NCBI RefSeq assembly: GCF_000473045.1
Contig: NZ_AXAY01000032.1
Location: forward strand, 43,135-107,134
Source: Bradyrhizobium sp. WSM3983
Lineage (GTDB): Bacteria > Pseudomonadota > Alphaproteobacteria > Rhizobiales > Xanthobacteraceae
DNA: 64,000 nt
Direction: 5' to 3'
Shown here: positions 33,708 to 41,475 of the stretch, one piece after another
Layout: the number at the start of each line of letters is the position of its first letter
Numbering within the stretch: the first letter of the stretch is position 1
Made by a program: the position numbers and the translations under genes
Notes under the pieces: generated by a model
The model's database searches: none
What the model saw: only the letters and a program-made list of their open reading frames with translations
What the model was told of the DNA's origin: nothing

Positions 33708-35132
33708 ATGCGCACTCTCACCATCATCGTTTCGCTGATGTGCATGGCGTTGTCGGTCAGTGCCGCCAAGGCCGACCGCCGCGTCGCCTTCGTCGTCGGC
33801 AACGGCGCCTACAAAAACGTCGCACAATTGCCAAACCCGCCGATCGACGCCAAGGCGATGGCGGCGACGCTGCGCAATGTCGGTTTCGAGGTAATCGAAG
33901 GGTCCAACCTCACCCGCGACCAGATGACAGAGAAGCTGCTCGACTTCGGCCGCAAGGCGCAGGGCTCCGATGTCGCGGTGTTCTATTATGCCGGTCACGG
34001 CATCGCTGTCGGCGGCAGCAACTATCTCTTGCCTGTCGATGCCGACATCAAGTCGGAGATGGATGTGAAGCTGGGGGCCGCCATCAATATCGACCTGACG
34101 CTCGACCAGACCATGGGCGACGCCAAGGTGAAGCTGGTGTTCCTCGACGCCTGCCGCGACAATCCCTTTGCCGCCAAGATCAAATCGAACTCGGCGACCC
34201 GCAGCGTCAACGTGCAAAGCGGCCTCGCCGAGATGAAGTCGGGTGAAGGCACGCTGATCGCGTTCGCGACCGGTCCCGGCCAGACCGCGCTCGATGGCCA
34301 GGAGGGCAACAACAGCCCGTTCACCCGTGCGCTGATCGACAACATCACCAAGCCCGGCGTCGAGATCCAGCAGGCGATGACCTCGGTGCGCGCCCAGGTC
34401 AACGAAGAAACCCACAAGGGTCAGCTACCCTGGGGCCACACCAATTTGATCGGCGCCGTATATCTCAACCCGGCGCAGCAGACCCAGCAGGTCGCCAACG
34501 CGGCACCGACCGCCTCGAGCAGCACGCCGGCGGCTGTTGCCAGCAGCAGCTCCGACGGTGTCGAGCTGGAATACTGGCGCTCGGTGAAGGAAACCAACAA
34601 GCCGGAAGAGCTCAACGCCTACCTCTCGGCCTATCCGAACGGCCAGTTCAAGGCGCTGGCGCTGGCGCGGCTCGCTGCGATCCAGAACGGGCCGTCGACC
34701 ACGACCCGCAACCTCAATGCCGGCGTCGATCCCGCGACCTTCACCGATGACGCCAGCCAGCTCACCGAGGACCAGATCGGCCTCGACAAGGGTCAGCGCC
34801 GCGACGTGCAGCGCCGCCTCAACGGGCTCGGCTTCGACACCAAGGTCACCGGCGCATTCAACGACGAGACCCGGACAGTGCTCAGGCGCTGGCAGGCCGC
34901 CCGCGGCTATCCCTCGACCGGCTTCCTCAACAAGCTCCAGCACAAGGCCCTGCTCTCCGAGATCGTCGCCTCGACGCCGACCGCGAGCGATGACAGCGCG
35001 AAGCCGGCCCGGCGCGCCAGCGCTCCGGCCCAGAGCGCACCCGCGCCCCGCCATAGCGGTGGCGGCGATGCCGGCGCGGCCTTCATGGGCGGTGTCGTCG
35101 GCGGCATGATGGGCGGCATGTTCCGCCGCTGA
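33708..35132 (+). CDS. Secreted caspase-family peptidase with peptidoglycan-binding-like domain
   Basis: This 474-residue protein has a signal peptide (MRTLTIIVSLMCMALSVSAAKA, cleavage near 22), then a C14 caspase domain (25-255) with the catalytic dyad H97 in YYAGHGI and C149 in LDACRDNPF. A helical repeat-like segment (about 285-330) follows, then a PG_binding_1-like motif (about 365-420, DVQRRLNGLGF...VTGAFNDETRTVLRRWQ) and a Gly/Met-rich tail. It should act in the periplasm. Metacaspase-like proteins cleave after Arg/Lys, but substrates here are unknown. ATG 33708 is chosen for the signal peptide. Confidence 0.87.
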   Translation: MRTLTIIVSLMCMALSVSAAKADRRVAFVVGNGAYKNVAQLPNPPIDAKAMAATLRNVGFEVIEGSNLTRDQMTEKLLDFGRKAQGSDVAVFYYAGHGIAVGGSNYLLPVDADIKSEMDVKLGAAINIDLTLDQTMGDAKVKLVFLDACRDNPFAAKIKSNSATRSVNVQSGLAEMKSGEGTLIAFATGPGQTALDGQEGNNSPFTRALIDNITKPGVEIQQAMTSVRAQVNEETHKGQLPWGHTNLIGAVYLNPAQQTQQVANAAPTASSSTPAAVASSSSDGVELEYWRSVKETNKPEELNAYLSAYPNGQFKALALARLAAIQNGPSTTTRNLNAGVDPATFTDDASQLTEDQIGLDKGQRRDVQRRLNGLGFDTKVTGAFNDETRTVLRRWQAARGYPSTGFLNKLQHKALLSEIVASTPTASDDSAKPARRASAPAQSAPAPRHSGGGDAGAAFMGGVVGGMMGGMFRR

Positions 35133-35155
35133 GACGAGACCGAACTCTCAGAACA

Positions 35156-35183
35156 CAAAAGCCCAGCTCGCGCCGGGCTTTTT
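35156..35183 (+). terminator. Rho-independent terminator after the caspase gene
   Basis: AAAAGCCC (35157-35164) pairs with GGGCTTTT (35175-35182) around a ten-base loop, leaving a T-rich tail. It can also serve the opposing BrnA-like gene. Confidence 0.85.
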
Positions 35184-35225
35184 CGTTGGTACGGCGGTGC
35201 CGCCGCATACTCCGTCAGAGGCTGG

Positions 35226-35465
35226 CTACTTCCCCGCAGCCTTCCGCAGCGCCTCGTTGATGCGGTCCTGCCAGCCGGGACCGCCCGCCTGGAAGAACTC
35301 CAGCACGTCCTGGTCGATCCGCAGCGTGACCTGCTCCTTGATCCCCGGCGCGACGTTCGGCTTCGGCGGCGCCACGGCGACCTTGGCGGTCACCTTCTTG
35401 AACGCTGCCTCGGCCTCCGACCGCGCATCGCCAAGCGTGCGCGGCCGTCTCGGTTGATCCGCCAT
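35226..35465 (-). CDS. BrnA-type antitoxin-like protein without BrnT
   Basis: This 79-residue protein ends with the ribbon-helix-helix pattern of BrnA antitoxins: EQVTLRIDQDVLEFFQAGG then GWQDRINEALRKAAGK. BrnA normally follows and neutralises BrnT, a RelE-fold RNase, and represses the pair. No BrnT-like gene is adjacent. Instead it starts three bases after the cysK stop and is probably co-transcribed with it. It may be an orphan antitoxin or a regulator of cysK. Confidence 0.75.
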   Translation of the reverse strand: MADQPRRPRTLGDARSEAEAAFKKVTAKVAVAPPKPNVAPGIKEQVTLRIDQDVLEFFQAGGPGWQDRINEALRKAAGK

Positions 35466-35468
35466 CTC

Positions 35469-36446
35469 TCAGATTCCTTCAAACAGAGCCGTCGAAAGAT
35501 ACCGCTCGGCGAAGGACGGCACTATAGCCAGGATGGTTTTTCCCGCAGCTTCCGGCCGCTTGCCGATCTGAAGCGCGGCGGCGATCGCAGCACCGGACGA
35601 GATTCCGCCCGGAATACCCTCATGCCGCGCCAGCGCCCGCGACATCTCGATCGCCGCGGTCGAGTTGATCTTCACGATCTCGTCGATCACGGAGCGGTCG
35701 AGAATATCAGGCACGAAGCCCGCGCCGATGCCCTGGATCTTGTGCGGCGTGTGCTGGCCGCCTGACAGCACCGGGCTCTCCTCGGGCTCGACCGCGACCA
35801 CACGCAAGGACGCCTTGCGCGGCTTCAGGACCTGACCGACGCCGGTGATGGTGCCGCCGGTGCCGACGCCGGCGACGAAGAAGTCGATGTTGCCGGCGGT
35901 GTCGTTCCAGATCTCCTCCGCCGTGGTGCGCCGATGCACCTCGGGATTGGCGAGGTTCTTGAACTGCTGCGGCATCACCGAGTTCGGCGTCGTCTTCAAG
36001 AGTTCTTCGGCCGCGGCGATCGCGCCTTTCATGCCTTGGGCTGCCGGCGTCAGCACCAGCTCGGCGCCGAGGAAGGCCAGCATTTTGCGCCGCTCGATCG
36101 ACATGGATTCCGGCATCACCAGCTTGAGCCGGTAACCGCGCGACGCCGCGACAAAGGCGAGCGCGATGCCGGTATTGCCGGAGGTCGGCTCAATCAGCAC
36201 GGTGTCCGGCTTGACGATGCCCGCCTTCTCCATCGCGATGATCATGGCGGCGCCGATCCGATCCTTCACGCTGGCCGCCGGATTGAAATATTCAAGCTTT
36301 GCCAAAATTGTCGCGTTCACGCCGTGCATACCCGGCAACCGTCGCAAACGTACGACCGGCGTGTCGCCAAAAGCCTCGACAATCGAGTCATAGACCCGGC
36401 CGCGGCCGGGTTGGTGCGCTGCACCCGCGGTGGACGATGCGTCCAT
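35469..36446 (-). CDS. cysK: Cysteine synthase A (O-acetylserine sulfhydrylase)
   Basis: This 325-residue PLP enzyme makes cysteine from O-acetylserine and sulfide. The Schiff-base lysine is K61 in NPAASVKDRIG, the substrate loop EPTSGNTGI lies near 87, and the phosphate loop GTGGTITG near 195. GISSGAA near the C-terminus completes the active site. GAGGGAG precedes ATG 36446. It is followed at once by the BrnA-like gene. The first 17 residues are an extension relative to many CysK proteins. Confidence 0.93.
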   Translation of the reverse strand: MDASSTAGAAHQPGRGRVYDSIVEAFGDTPVVRLRRLPGMHGVNATILAKLEYFNPAASVKDRIGAAMIIAMEKAGIVKPDTVLIEPTSGNTGIALAFVAASRGYRLKLVMPESMSIERRKMLAFLGAELVLTPAAQGMKGAIAAAEELLKTTPNSVMPQQFKNLANPEVHRRTTAEEIWNDTAGNIDFFVAGVGTGGTITGVGQVLKPRKASLRVVAVEPEESPVLSGGQHTPHKIQGIGAGFVPDILDRSVIDEIVKINSTAAIEMSRALARHEGIPGGISSGAAIAAALQIGKRPEAAGKTILAIVPSFAERYLSTALFEGI

Positions 36447-36667
36447 GATGAACTCCCTCTGGCGACAATTTGCGCTTCTATCGCTGCACTTGCGCAGTTA
36501 CGAACAGCTTGTGACGACACGCAAGCAACAATGCAGCACATGTTAAATACGCTGCATCGCAAAATCGCGTGAGCTCTAGTTATCAGAAAACCAACGCATT
36601 TGTGTTGCGACCTCGTCAACTGATTCTGCTTATGTTAGACCTAGTCTCGAAGCAGGAGGTCACCACG

Positions 36668-36886
36668 ATGTCAGCAGTTGCTGAAGTGTTGTCGACCGTC
36701 GCACCAAGGCGCGATCCGCGTTGCAGCGAGTTGCCCACCTGCCCCGTCTGCGCCGACTCCATGGTCGCCGCCGAAGCTTCCGCCTACATCTCGGACCACG
36801 TGATCAGCTATCTCTGGACCTGCGACACGTGCGGCTACGGCTTCGTCACCAAGCACGCCGTCAAGCAGCGGATCGTCTGCAACTAG
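36668..36886 (+). CDS. Small zinc-ribbon protein, 72 residues
   Basis: Two CxxC knuckles, CPVC near residue 25 and CDTC near 52, form a zinc ribbon; the C-terminus is FVTKHAVKQRIVCN. GGAGG at 36655-36660 sets ATG 36668. Such short ribbons in Bradyrhizobium have no known function. It is divergent from cysK. Confidence 0.75.
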   Translation: MSAVAEVLSTVAPRRDPRCSELPTCPVCADSMVAAEASAYISDHVISYLWTCDTCGYGFVTKHAVKQRIVCN

Positions 36887-36897
36887 CGTTGTTGTTT

Positions 36898-36942
36898 GGG
36901 CATGATCTTGTCGGAAAACCGCTTCACACTTTTCCTCATCGT
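36898..36942. repeat. Degenerate copy of a rhizobial palindromic repeat
   Basis: GGGCATGATCTTGTCGGAAAAC followed by a short spacer and CACTTTTCCTCATCGTG (given in parts) matches the left and, imperfectly, right half of the GCATGATC-x-GGAAAA...TTTTCCG-GATCATGC element that is widespread in Rhizobiales. The right end is decayed. It separates the zinc-ribbon gene from tgt. Confidence 0.65.
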
Positions 36943-36950
36943 GTTCTAAT

Positions 36951-38099
36951 CTACCGTGGGGCGATATCGCCCCTCGCCCAGTCCTCGCGCGTACGCTGAT
37001 AGAACTCGTCGAACCTTCCGTGTGCGATCGCGTCCCTGATGCCCTGCATCAGGAACTGGTAGTAAGCGATATTGATTTCGGACAGCAGCATCGCCCCCAG
37101 CGTCTCGCCGGCCTTGACGAGATGGTGCAGATAGGCGCGCGCGTAATTGCGCGCCGACGGCCATGAGCTGTCGTCGTCGAGCGGGCGCGGATCGTCGGCG
37201 TGGCGCGCGTTACGCAAATTGACCTGGCCGAAACGCGTGAAGGCCACGCCGTGGCGGCCATTGCGCGTCGGCATCACGCAATCAAACATGTCGATGCCGC
37301 GCTTCACCGCCTCGAGAATGTCGTCGGGCGTACCGACGCCCATGAGGTAGCGCGGTCGGTCGGTCGGAAGTGCCGGCGCGGTCTCGTCGATCATCGCCAG
37401 CATCACCGCCTGCGGCTCGCCGACGGCAAGGCCGCCGATCGCATAGCCGTGGAAGCCGATCTCGACGAGGCCCTGCGCGCTGGCGTGGCGGAGCTGAGGG
37501 ATGTCGCCGCCCTGCACGATGCCGAACAGCATATAGCCGTCGGGCGCGCTCTCGAAGGCGCGCTTGCTTCGCTCGGCCCAGCGCAGCGACAGCCGCATCG
37601 CGCGGTCGATGTCGTCGCGCTCGGCCGGCAGCCGGACGCATTCGTCCATCTGCATCGCAATGTCGGAACCGAGCAAGCGCTGCACCTCGATCGAACGTTC
37701 CGGCGACAGCTCGATCTTGGCGCCGTCGATATGCGAGCGGAAAGTGACAGCGTGCTCGCTGATCTTGCGCAGGTCCGACAGCGACATCACCTGGAAGCCG
37801 CCGGAATCCGTCAGCATCGGCCCGTTCCAGCCGGTGAACTTCTGCAGGCCACCGAGGGCGTTGATGCGCTCCGCGCCGGGCCGCAGCATCAGATGATAGG
37901 TGTTGCCGAGCACGATGTCGGCGCCGGCATCGCGCACCTCGCGCCAGTGAATGCCCTTCATGGCGCCGGCGGTGCCGACCGGCATGAAGGCCGGGGTCCG
38001 CACCACGCCATGCGGCGTGGTCAGGCGGCCGGCGCGCGCTGCGCCATCGGTGGCGAGCAGTTCGAAATGATTGGGTAGGCCTGTGTCAGGAAGACTCAT
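36951..38099 (-). CDS. tgt: tRNA-guanine transglycosylase (queuosine), zinc-site cysteines absent
   Basis: This protein of about 382 residues (394 from ATG 38135) exchanges guanine 34 for preQ1 in tRNA. The TIM-barrel active site is intact: LTDSGGFQVMS with the general-base Asp, FGIVQGGD, and FDCVMPTRNGRHG with the nucleophilic Asp. The structural zinc motif C-x-C-x2-C that normally precedes RAYLHHL is replaced by DDSSWPSARNYA, with no cysteine. ATG 38099 gives the usual family start; the true start is uncertain because no clear Shine-Dalgarno is seen. queA lies 4.5 kb away on the same strand. Confidence 0.9.
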   Translation of the reverse strand: MSLPDTGLPNHFELLATDGAARAGRLTTPHGVVRTPAFMPVGTAGAMKGIHWREVRDAGADIVLGNTYHLMLRPGAERINALGGLQKFTGWNGPMLTDSGGFQVMSLSDLRKISEHAVTFRSHIDGAKIELSPERSIEVQRLLGSDIAMQMDECVRLPAERDDIDRAMRLSLRWAERSKRAFESAPDGYMLFGIVQGGDIPQLRHASAQGLVEIGFHGYAIGGLAVGEPQAVMLAMIDETAPALPTDRPRYLMGVGTPDDILEAVKRGIDMFDCVMPTRNGRHGVAFTRFGQVNLRNARHADDPRPLDDDSSWPSARNYARAYLHHLVKAGETLGAMLLSEINIAYYQFLMQGIRDAIAHGRFDEFYQRTREDWARGDIAPR

Positions 38100-38208
38100 G
38101 GCGGTGCTTATTGCGTGTCGGGACATGTCGATCAACCCGCCCGGACCGCGATGCCCCAGACTGGGACACCGCTGACGCGGACGTGATAGCGGTCACGCTT
38201 GATGAATA

Positions 38209-38227
38209 AAACGATACAGTATAGTTT
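38209..38227. promoter_or_regulatory. Putative TetR operator, copy 1
   Basis: AAACGATACAGTATAGTTT is a 19-bp palindrome with one imperfect pair, 75-93 bases upstream of the patatin lipoprotein start. The same element with identical flank AATAAAACGATAC recurs at 40451-40469, on the other side of a tetR gene. The ATAC-N-GTAT core is typical of TetR-family operators. Confidence 0.65.
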
Positions 38228-38301
38228 AGTAGCGGGGACTGGACGGGACGCCGCGGCAAATTGCCGGTGGCCGTAGATGCGTGATCGTCAGCCACCGACC
38301 G

Positions 38302-39483
38302 ATGCCCCTCCCAAATTGCCCCACTGACATATCCGCCCTCCCCGATGGCCGGACGAAGCGGACCGGCGCCCGCCTGGTCAGATCGCTGGCGCTCGCGTGC
38401 AGCCTGGTGCTCGCCGCCTGCACCTCGCTCCCCCGCACGCCCTATACCGCGGCCGATGCGAGTGCCTCCCGCGTGCTCGATATCGACGGCCTGCGACGCT
38501 ACGCCGACGAGCCCATCACGAAGTTCAGCTTCGAGCAGGACAAGGCGACCGGGAGCAGAACCTATCTGGCACTCTCCGGCGGCGGTGCCGATGGCGCCTA
38601 TGGTGTCGGCGTGCTGAACGGCTGGACCGTGGCGCGTAACCGCCCGACCTTCTCCGTCGTCTCCGGCGTGAGCACCGGCGGCCTGATTGCGCCCTTTGCG
38701 TTCCTCGGATCGCAATATGACGACACGCTCCGGGAGCTCTACACCAGCGGCATCGCCGAAAGCCTGCTGAACGATCCCAGCATCGTGCGCGTGCTGTTCG
38801 GCTCCGGCCTGTTCGGCAATACGCGGCTGCGCGAGCTCGTCGCGCGCTATGTCGGGCCGGAGATCATGGCGCAGGTCGCCCGCGAGAACGCCAAGGGCCG
38901 GCGTCTCCTGGTGGTCACCACCGATCTCGACACCCAGCGCACCGCGATCTGGGACATGGGCAAGATCGCCGCGGTCGGCACGCCCGAGGCGCTGAAACTG
39001 TTTCGCGACGTGATGGCGGCCTCCGCCAGCATTCCCCTGGTGTTTCCGCCAATCCTGATCGAGGCCGAGGGCCAGGGCCGCAAGTTTCAGGAGATGCATG
39101 TCGACGGCGGCGTGACGGCGCCCGTGCTGACGCTGCCCGAAGCTTTGCTGTTCCAGGGGCGCCTGCCGGGCAACGCGAAGATGGACATCTACATCCTCGT
39201 CAACAAGAAGATCGAACGCAACTTCGAGCTCGTCGCCAACAGCACGATCGATGTCGCCTCACGCAGCCTGTCCTCGATCACGCAATCGCAGACGCGCTCG
39301 ATCATCTTCTCGACCTATGATTTCGCCCAGCGCAACCACCTCGGCTTCCATCTCTCCTACATCGAGCGCGATTATCCGGCACCGCCGTCCGAAGGGTTCG
39401 ACACCGGCTATATGCGGGCGCTCTACCAATACGGATACGAGAAAGCGGCAGCCGGTCAGGCCTGGACCTCGCGGATGCCGTGA
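38302..39483 (+). CDS. Patatin-like phospholipase lipoprotein
   Basis: This 393-residue protein has a lipoprotein signal ending LVLAAC (lipidated C40) and a patatin domain from about residue 85: oxyanion loop SGGGADGAYG, nucleophile S124 in GVSTGG, and catalytic Asp in VDGGV. It should act as a membrane-anchored acyl hydrolase in the periplasm. Start is uncertain: GTG 38281 would add seven residues, and neither start has a clear Shine-Dalgarno. It is followed by the tetR gene after 100 bases and preceded by the putative TetR operator at 38209. Confidence 0.85.
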   Translation: MPLPNCPTDISALPDGRTKRTGARLVRSLALACSLVLAACTSLPRTPYTAADASASRVLDIDGLRRYADEPITKFSFEQDKATGSRTYLALSGGGADGAYGVGVLNGWTVARNRPTFSVVSGVSTGGLIAPFAFLGSQYDDTLRELYTSGIAESLLNDPSIVRVLFGSGLFGNTRLRELVARYVGPEIMAQVARENAKGRRLLVVTTDLDTQRTAIWDMGKIAAVGTPEALKLFRDVMAASASIPLVFPPILIEAEGQGRKFQEMHVDGGVTAPVLTLPEALLFQGRLPGNAKMDIYILVNKKIERNFELVANSTIDVASRSLSSITQSQTRSIIFSTYDFAQRNHLGFHLSYIERDYPAPPSEGFDTGYMRALYQYGYEKAAAGQAWTSRMP

Positions 39484-39582
39484 GGTCCGCGCGGCGGAAC
39501 ACCGTTGGTGCGAGACCGTTGACGATACGGCCAATTCGGCCAGATTGGCGATGACGCCCCGGTTGCTGCGCGTTATACAGCA

Positions 39583-40389
39583 ATGAGCACTGGCACGACC
39601 GCGCAGGAATCATTGGGCATATCATTGGGCATGGGATTGGCTGCGGCCAAGGCAAGAACGGCAGCACCTCGGCGCGAGGCCTCGAAATCGCGCGGCGGCC
39701 GGCCGACCAAGAGTGCTGCGATCGAGCGCGATCAGCGGCTGATCGAGGTCGCCACCCGCCTGTTCCTCGACCGCGGATTTGACGCGACCTCGCTCGACGC
39801 GGTGGCGGAAGCGGCTCGCGTCAGCAAGCCGACCGTCTATTCCCGTTACGGCGACAAGCGCGGGCTGTTCACGGCTGTACTGAGGCGCGAGATCGCGCGC
39901 TGGCTGGCGCCGCTGTCGGCTGCGGCCGAGACGCAGCTCGGCAGCTCGTCCGACATTTCGGTCGAGCAGCGGCTGGTGGAAATCGGGCGCGAAATGCTTA
40001 CTTTCACCTGCGGGCCCGACGCCATGGCGTTCAGCCGCATGATGACGTCACAGGCCATCAACTTCCCTGACATCGCCAAACTCGGCAAGGAAGAAGGCTG
40101 GCTCAAGGCCGTCGCTACCACCACGCGCTTCTTCGATCATCTGGCGGCGCAAGGTGCGCTTGATGTCGACGACACCACGATCGCGGCTGAAGTGTTCCTC
40201 GACGTCGTCGTCGGCCACACCCACCGCATGGCGACGTTCGGCACGCCAATGGAATTCAAAGCCGCCGAAAAGCGGATGCGTGCGGCAATCAAGCTGTTCC
40301 TGGCCGGCGCAATCGGTCCGGCTGACCGGGTGCAGGCAACGTCAAAAGACACGGCCAAAGCCCCCCAACGGCGCCGCCCCTCCCGCTGA
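39583..40389 (+). CDS. TetR/AcrR-family regulator
   Basis: This 268-residue regulator has a low-complexity 45-residue N-terminal extension, an HTH (about 52-100, SLDAVAEAARVSKPTVYSRYGDK in pieces) and a C-terminal TetR_C-type domain. Two copies of a 19-bp palindrome flank its locus (38209 and 40451), and a half-site GACGATACGG lies at 39521-39530 just upstream of its own start. It probably represses the patatin gene, the PepSY gene and itself. Inducer is unknown. Confidence 0.9.
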   Translation: MSTGTTAQESLGISLGMGLAAAKARTAAPRREASKSRGGRPTKSAAIERDQRLIEVATRLFLDRGFDATSLDAVAEAARVSKPTVYSRYGDKRGLFTAVLRREIARWLAPLSAAAETQLGSSSDISVEQRLVEIGREMLTFTCGPDAMAFSRMMTSQAINFPDIAKLGKEEGWLKAVATTTRFFDHLAAQGALDVDDTTIAAEVFLDVVVGHTHRMATFGTPMEFKAAEKRMRAAIKLFLAGAIGPADRVQATSKDTAKAPQRRRPSR

Positions 40390-40450
40390 CATTTCCGTGA
40401 GACTGGCGATCTGTCCCCAGCGGACGAGGGTCTTTCCGTTGACCGAAATA

Positions 40451-40469
40451 AAACGATACGGTATGGTTT
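40451..40469. promoter_or_regulatory. Putative TetR operator, copy 2
   Basis: AAACGATACGGTATGGTTT shares 17 of 19 bases with the element at 38209 and the same AAT flank. It lies 62 bases after the tetR stop and about 175 bases before the PepSY-domain gene. Confidence 0.65.
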
Positions 40470-40643
40470 TGTTTATTGAGCGGTGCGGGCCACTTTTTTC
40501 ACCAGCCCCAAAAGAGGACCGGACCGCTTAGATCGCCGCGACGGGTACAGCCCGCCACAGCGCTCCGCGGCCGGCCGTTGCCCACGGTCGGCCGCGATTT
40601 CTTTACGAACATCCGGCACACTTGCCAGCCGAGGGTTTGGACC

Positions 40644-41246
40644 ATGAGCGCATCGAGATCAGGGATGTACGGGTTGGCGATTGCCCTGTCGGGGCTGCTC
40701 GTCGCAGCGCCGGCCCGCGCGATCGTCTCAGCGGACAGCACACCCACCATCCTCCACAGCGAGACAGATGGTGATGCCACGGCGGACCGCCAGGCCGTCA
40801 GCCGCGAGATCGAGCGCTTCCGCAGCACGTCGATCTCGATCAGCCAGGCCATGGCGATTGCGGAAGCCCGTCATGCCGGCGCGACCACCGCGGATATCAG
40901 CTTCGACGGCGGCTCGGGCGTGCCCGTCTACCGGGTCAAGACCCTGCACAACGACCGGATCTGGCGCCACACCATCAACGCCGCGACCGGCGAGGTCATA
41001 GGCGGCGAAGCGGCCCTCCCCCTGGCCGAGTTGGACCACGAGGATCGCAGCAACCTCGCAGCGCTCGGCACCATCAGGCACCGCCTCGCGGACGCGGTGC
41101 GCGTCGCCGAGCGGGCGGCGTCCGGCAAGGCCATCAGCGGCGGGCTGGTGCGCGAAGGCGGCCGGCTCAATTTCGCGATCGTCGTCATCAGTGGCGACGA
41201 CCTCAAGGAGGTCATCCTCGAACCGCCGGGCGCTCGGGGAAAATAG
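40644..41246 (+). CDS. Exported PepSY-domain protein
   Basis: This 200-residue protein has a signal peptide (GMYGLAIALSGLLVAAPARA) and PepSY-type repeats: SISISQAMAIAEARHAGATTADISF with YRVKTLHNDRIWRHTINAATGEVIGGE (in pieces), then a second, weaker one near 130-195. PepSY domains often inhibit peptidases or bind envelope proteins. Its neighbour is a secreted acyl hydrolase under the same putative operator, so an envelope role is likely. GAGGG at 40631 precedes the ATG. Confidence 0.78.
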   Translation: MSASRSGMYGLAIALSGLLVAAPARAIVSADSTPTILHSETDGDATADRQAVSREIERFRSTSISISQAMAIAEARHAGATTADISFDGGSGVPVYRVKTLHNDRIWRHTINAATGEVIGGEAALPLAELDHEDRSNLAALGTIRHRLADAVRVAERAASGKAISGGLVREGGRLNFAIVVISGDDLKEVILEPPGARGK

Positions 41247-41273
41247 CACAGGCCACAATCCCGCCCAAAGCCA

Positions 41274-41302
41274 TTGACGGGCGCCAGACTCTCCCGCATA
41301 AG
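41274..41302 (+). promoter_or_regulatory. Sigma-70-type promoter of the asd leader
   Basis: TTGACG (41274-41279) and CATAAG (41297-41302) are separated by exactly 17 bases. The predicted start falls at about 41308-41311, at or next to the ATG of the leader peptide, so the leader mRNA would be essentially leaderless. Confidence 0.6.
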
Positions 41303-41310
41303 TCGCCACC

Positions 41311-41382
41311 ATGTTCACGACCACCAAACGCACGACCAAAACCACCACGGCCTTCGGGGCCCGGGGAGGCGTGTGCGCATAG
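41311..41382 (+). CDS. Threonine-rich leader peptide of the asd attenuator
   Basis: This 23-codon open frame begins MFTTTKRTTKTTTAFG and ends in Cys-Ala-stop (TAG). Eight of its first 13 codons are threonine (ACG/ACC), the hallmark of a regulatory leader peptide that stalls ribosomes when charged tRNA-Thr is short. An intrinsic terminator follows at 41411, and asd, an early enzyme of the Thr/Met/Lys branch, begins at 41476. GC-rich segments in the last codons (CTTCGGGGCCCGGGG) can pair with the left arm of the terminator, allowing antitermination. It has no Shine-Dalgarno; a leaderless start is predicted. Confidence 0.75.
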   Translation: MFTTTKRTTKTTTAFGARGGVCA

Positions 41383-41410
41383 TCGTCGACTAAAACGCAT
41401 CAGCTCGACC

Positions 41411-41443
41411 GAAGCCCCGCCCTCGAAGGTCCGGGGCTTTTTT
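41411..41443 (+). terminator. Transcription attenuator upstream of asd
   Basis: AAGCCCCG (41412-41419) pairs with CGGGGCTT (41432-41439) around a 12-base loop, followed by a six-base T run. It stands 33 bases before the asd start. The upstream CGGGGC within the leader-peptide gene is complementary to the left arm, so an alternative antiterminator fold is possible. Confidence 0.8.
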
Positions 41444-41475
41444 GTTGTCTAAATCGCAATTCAATGGAGGACACA

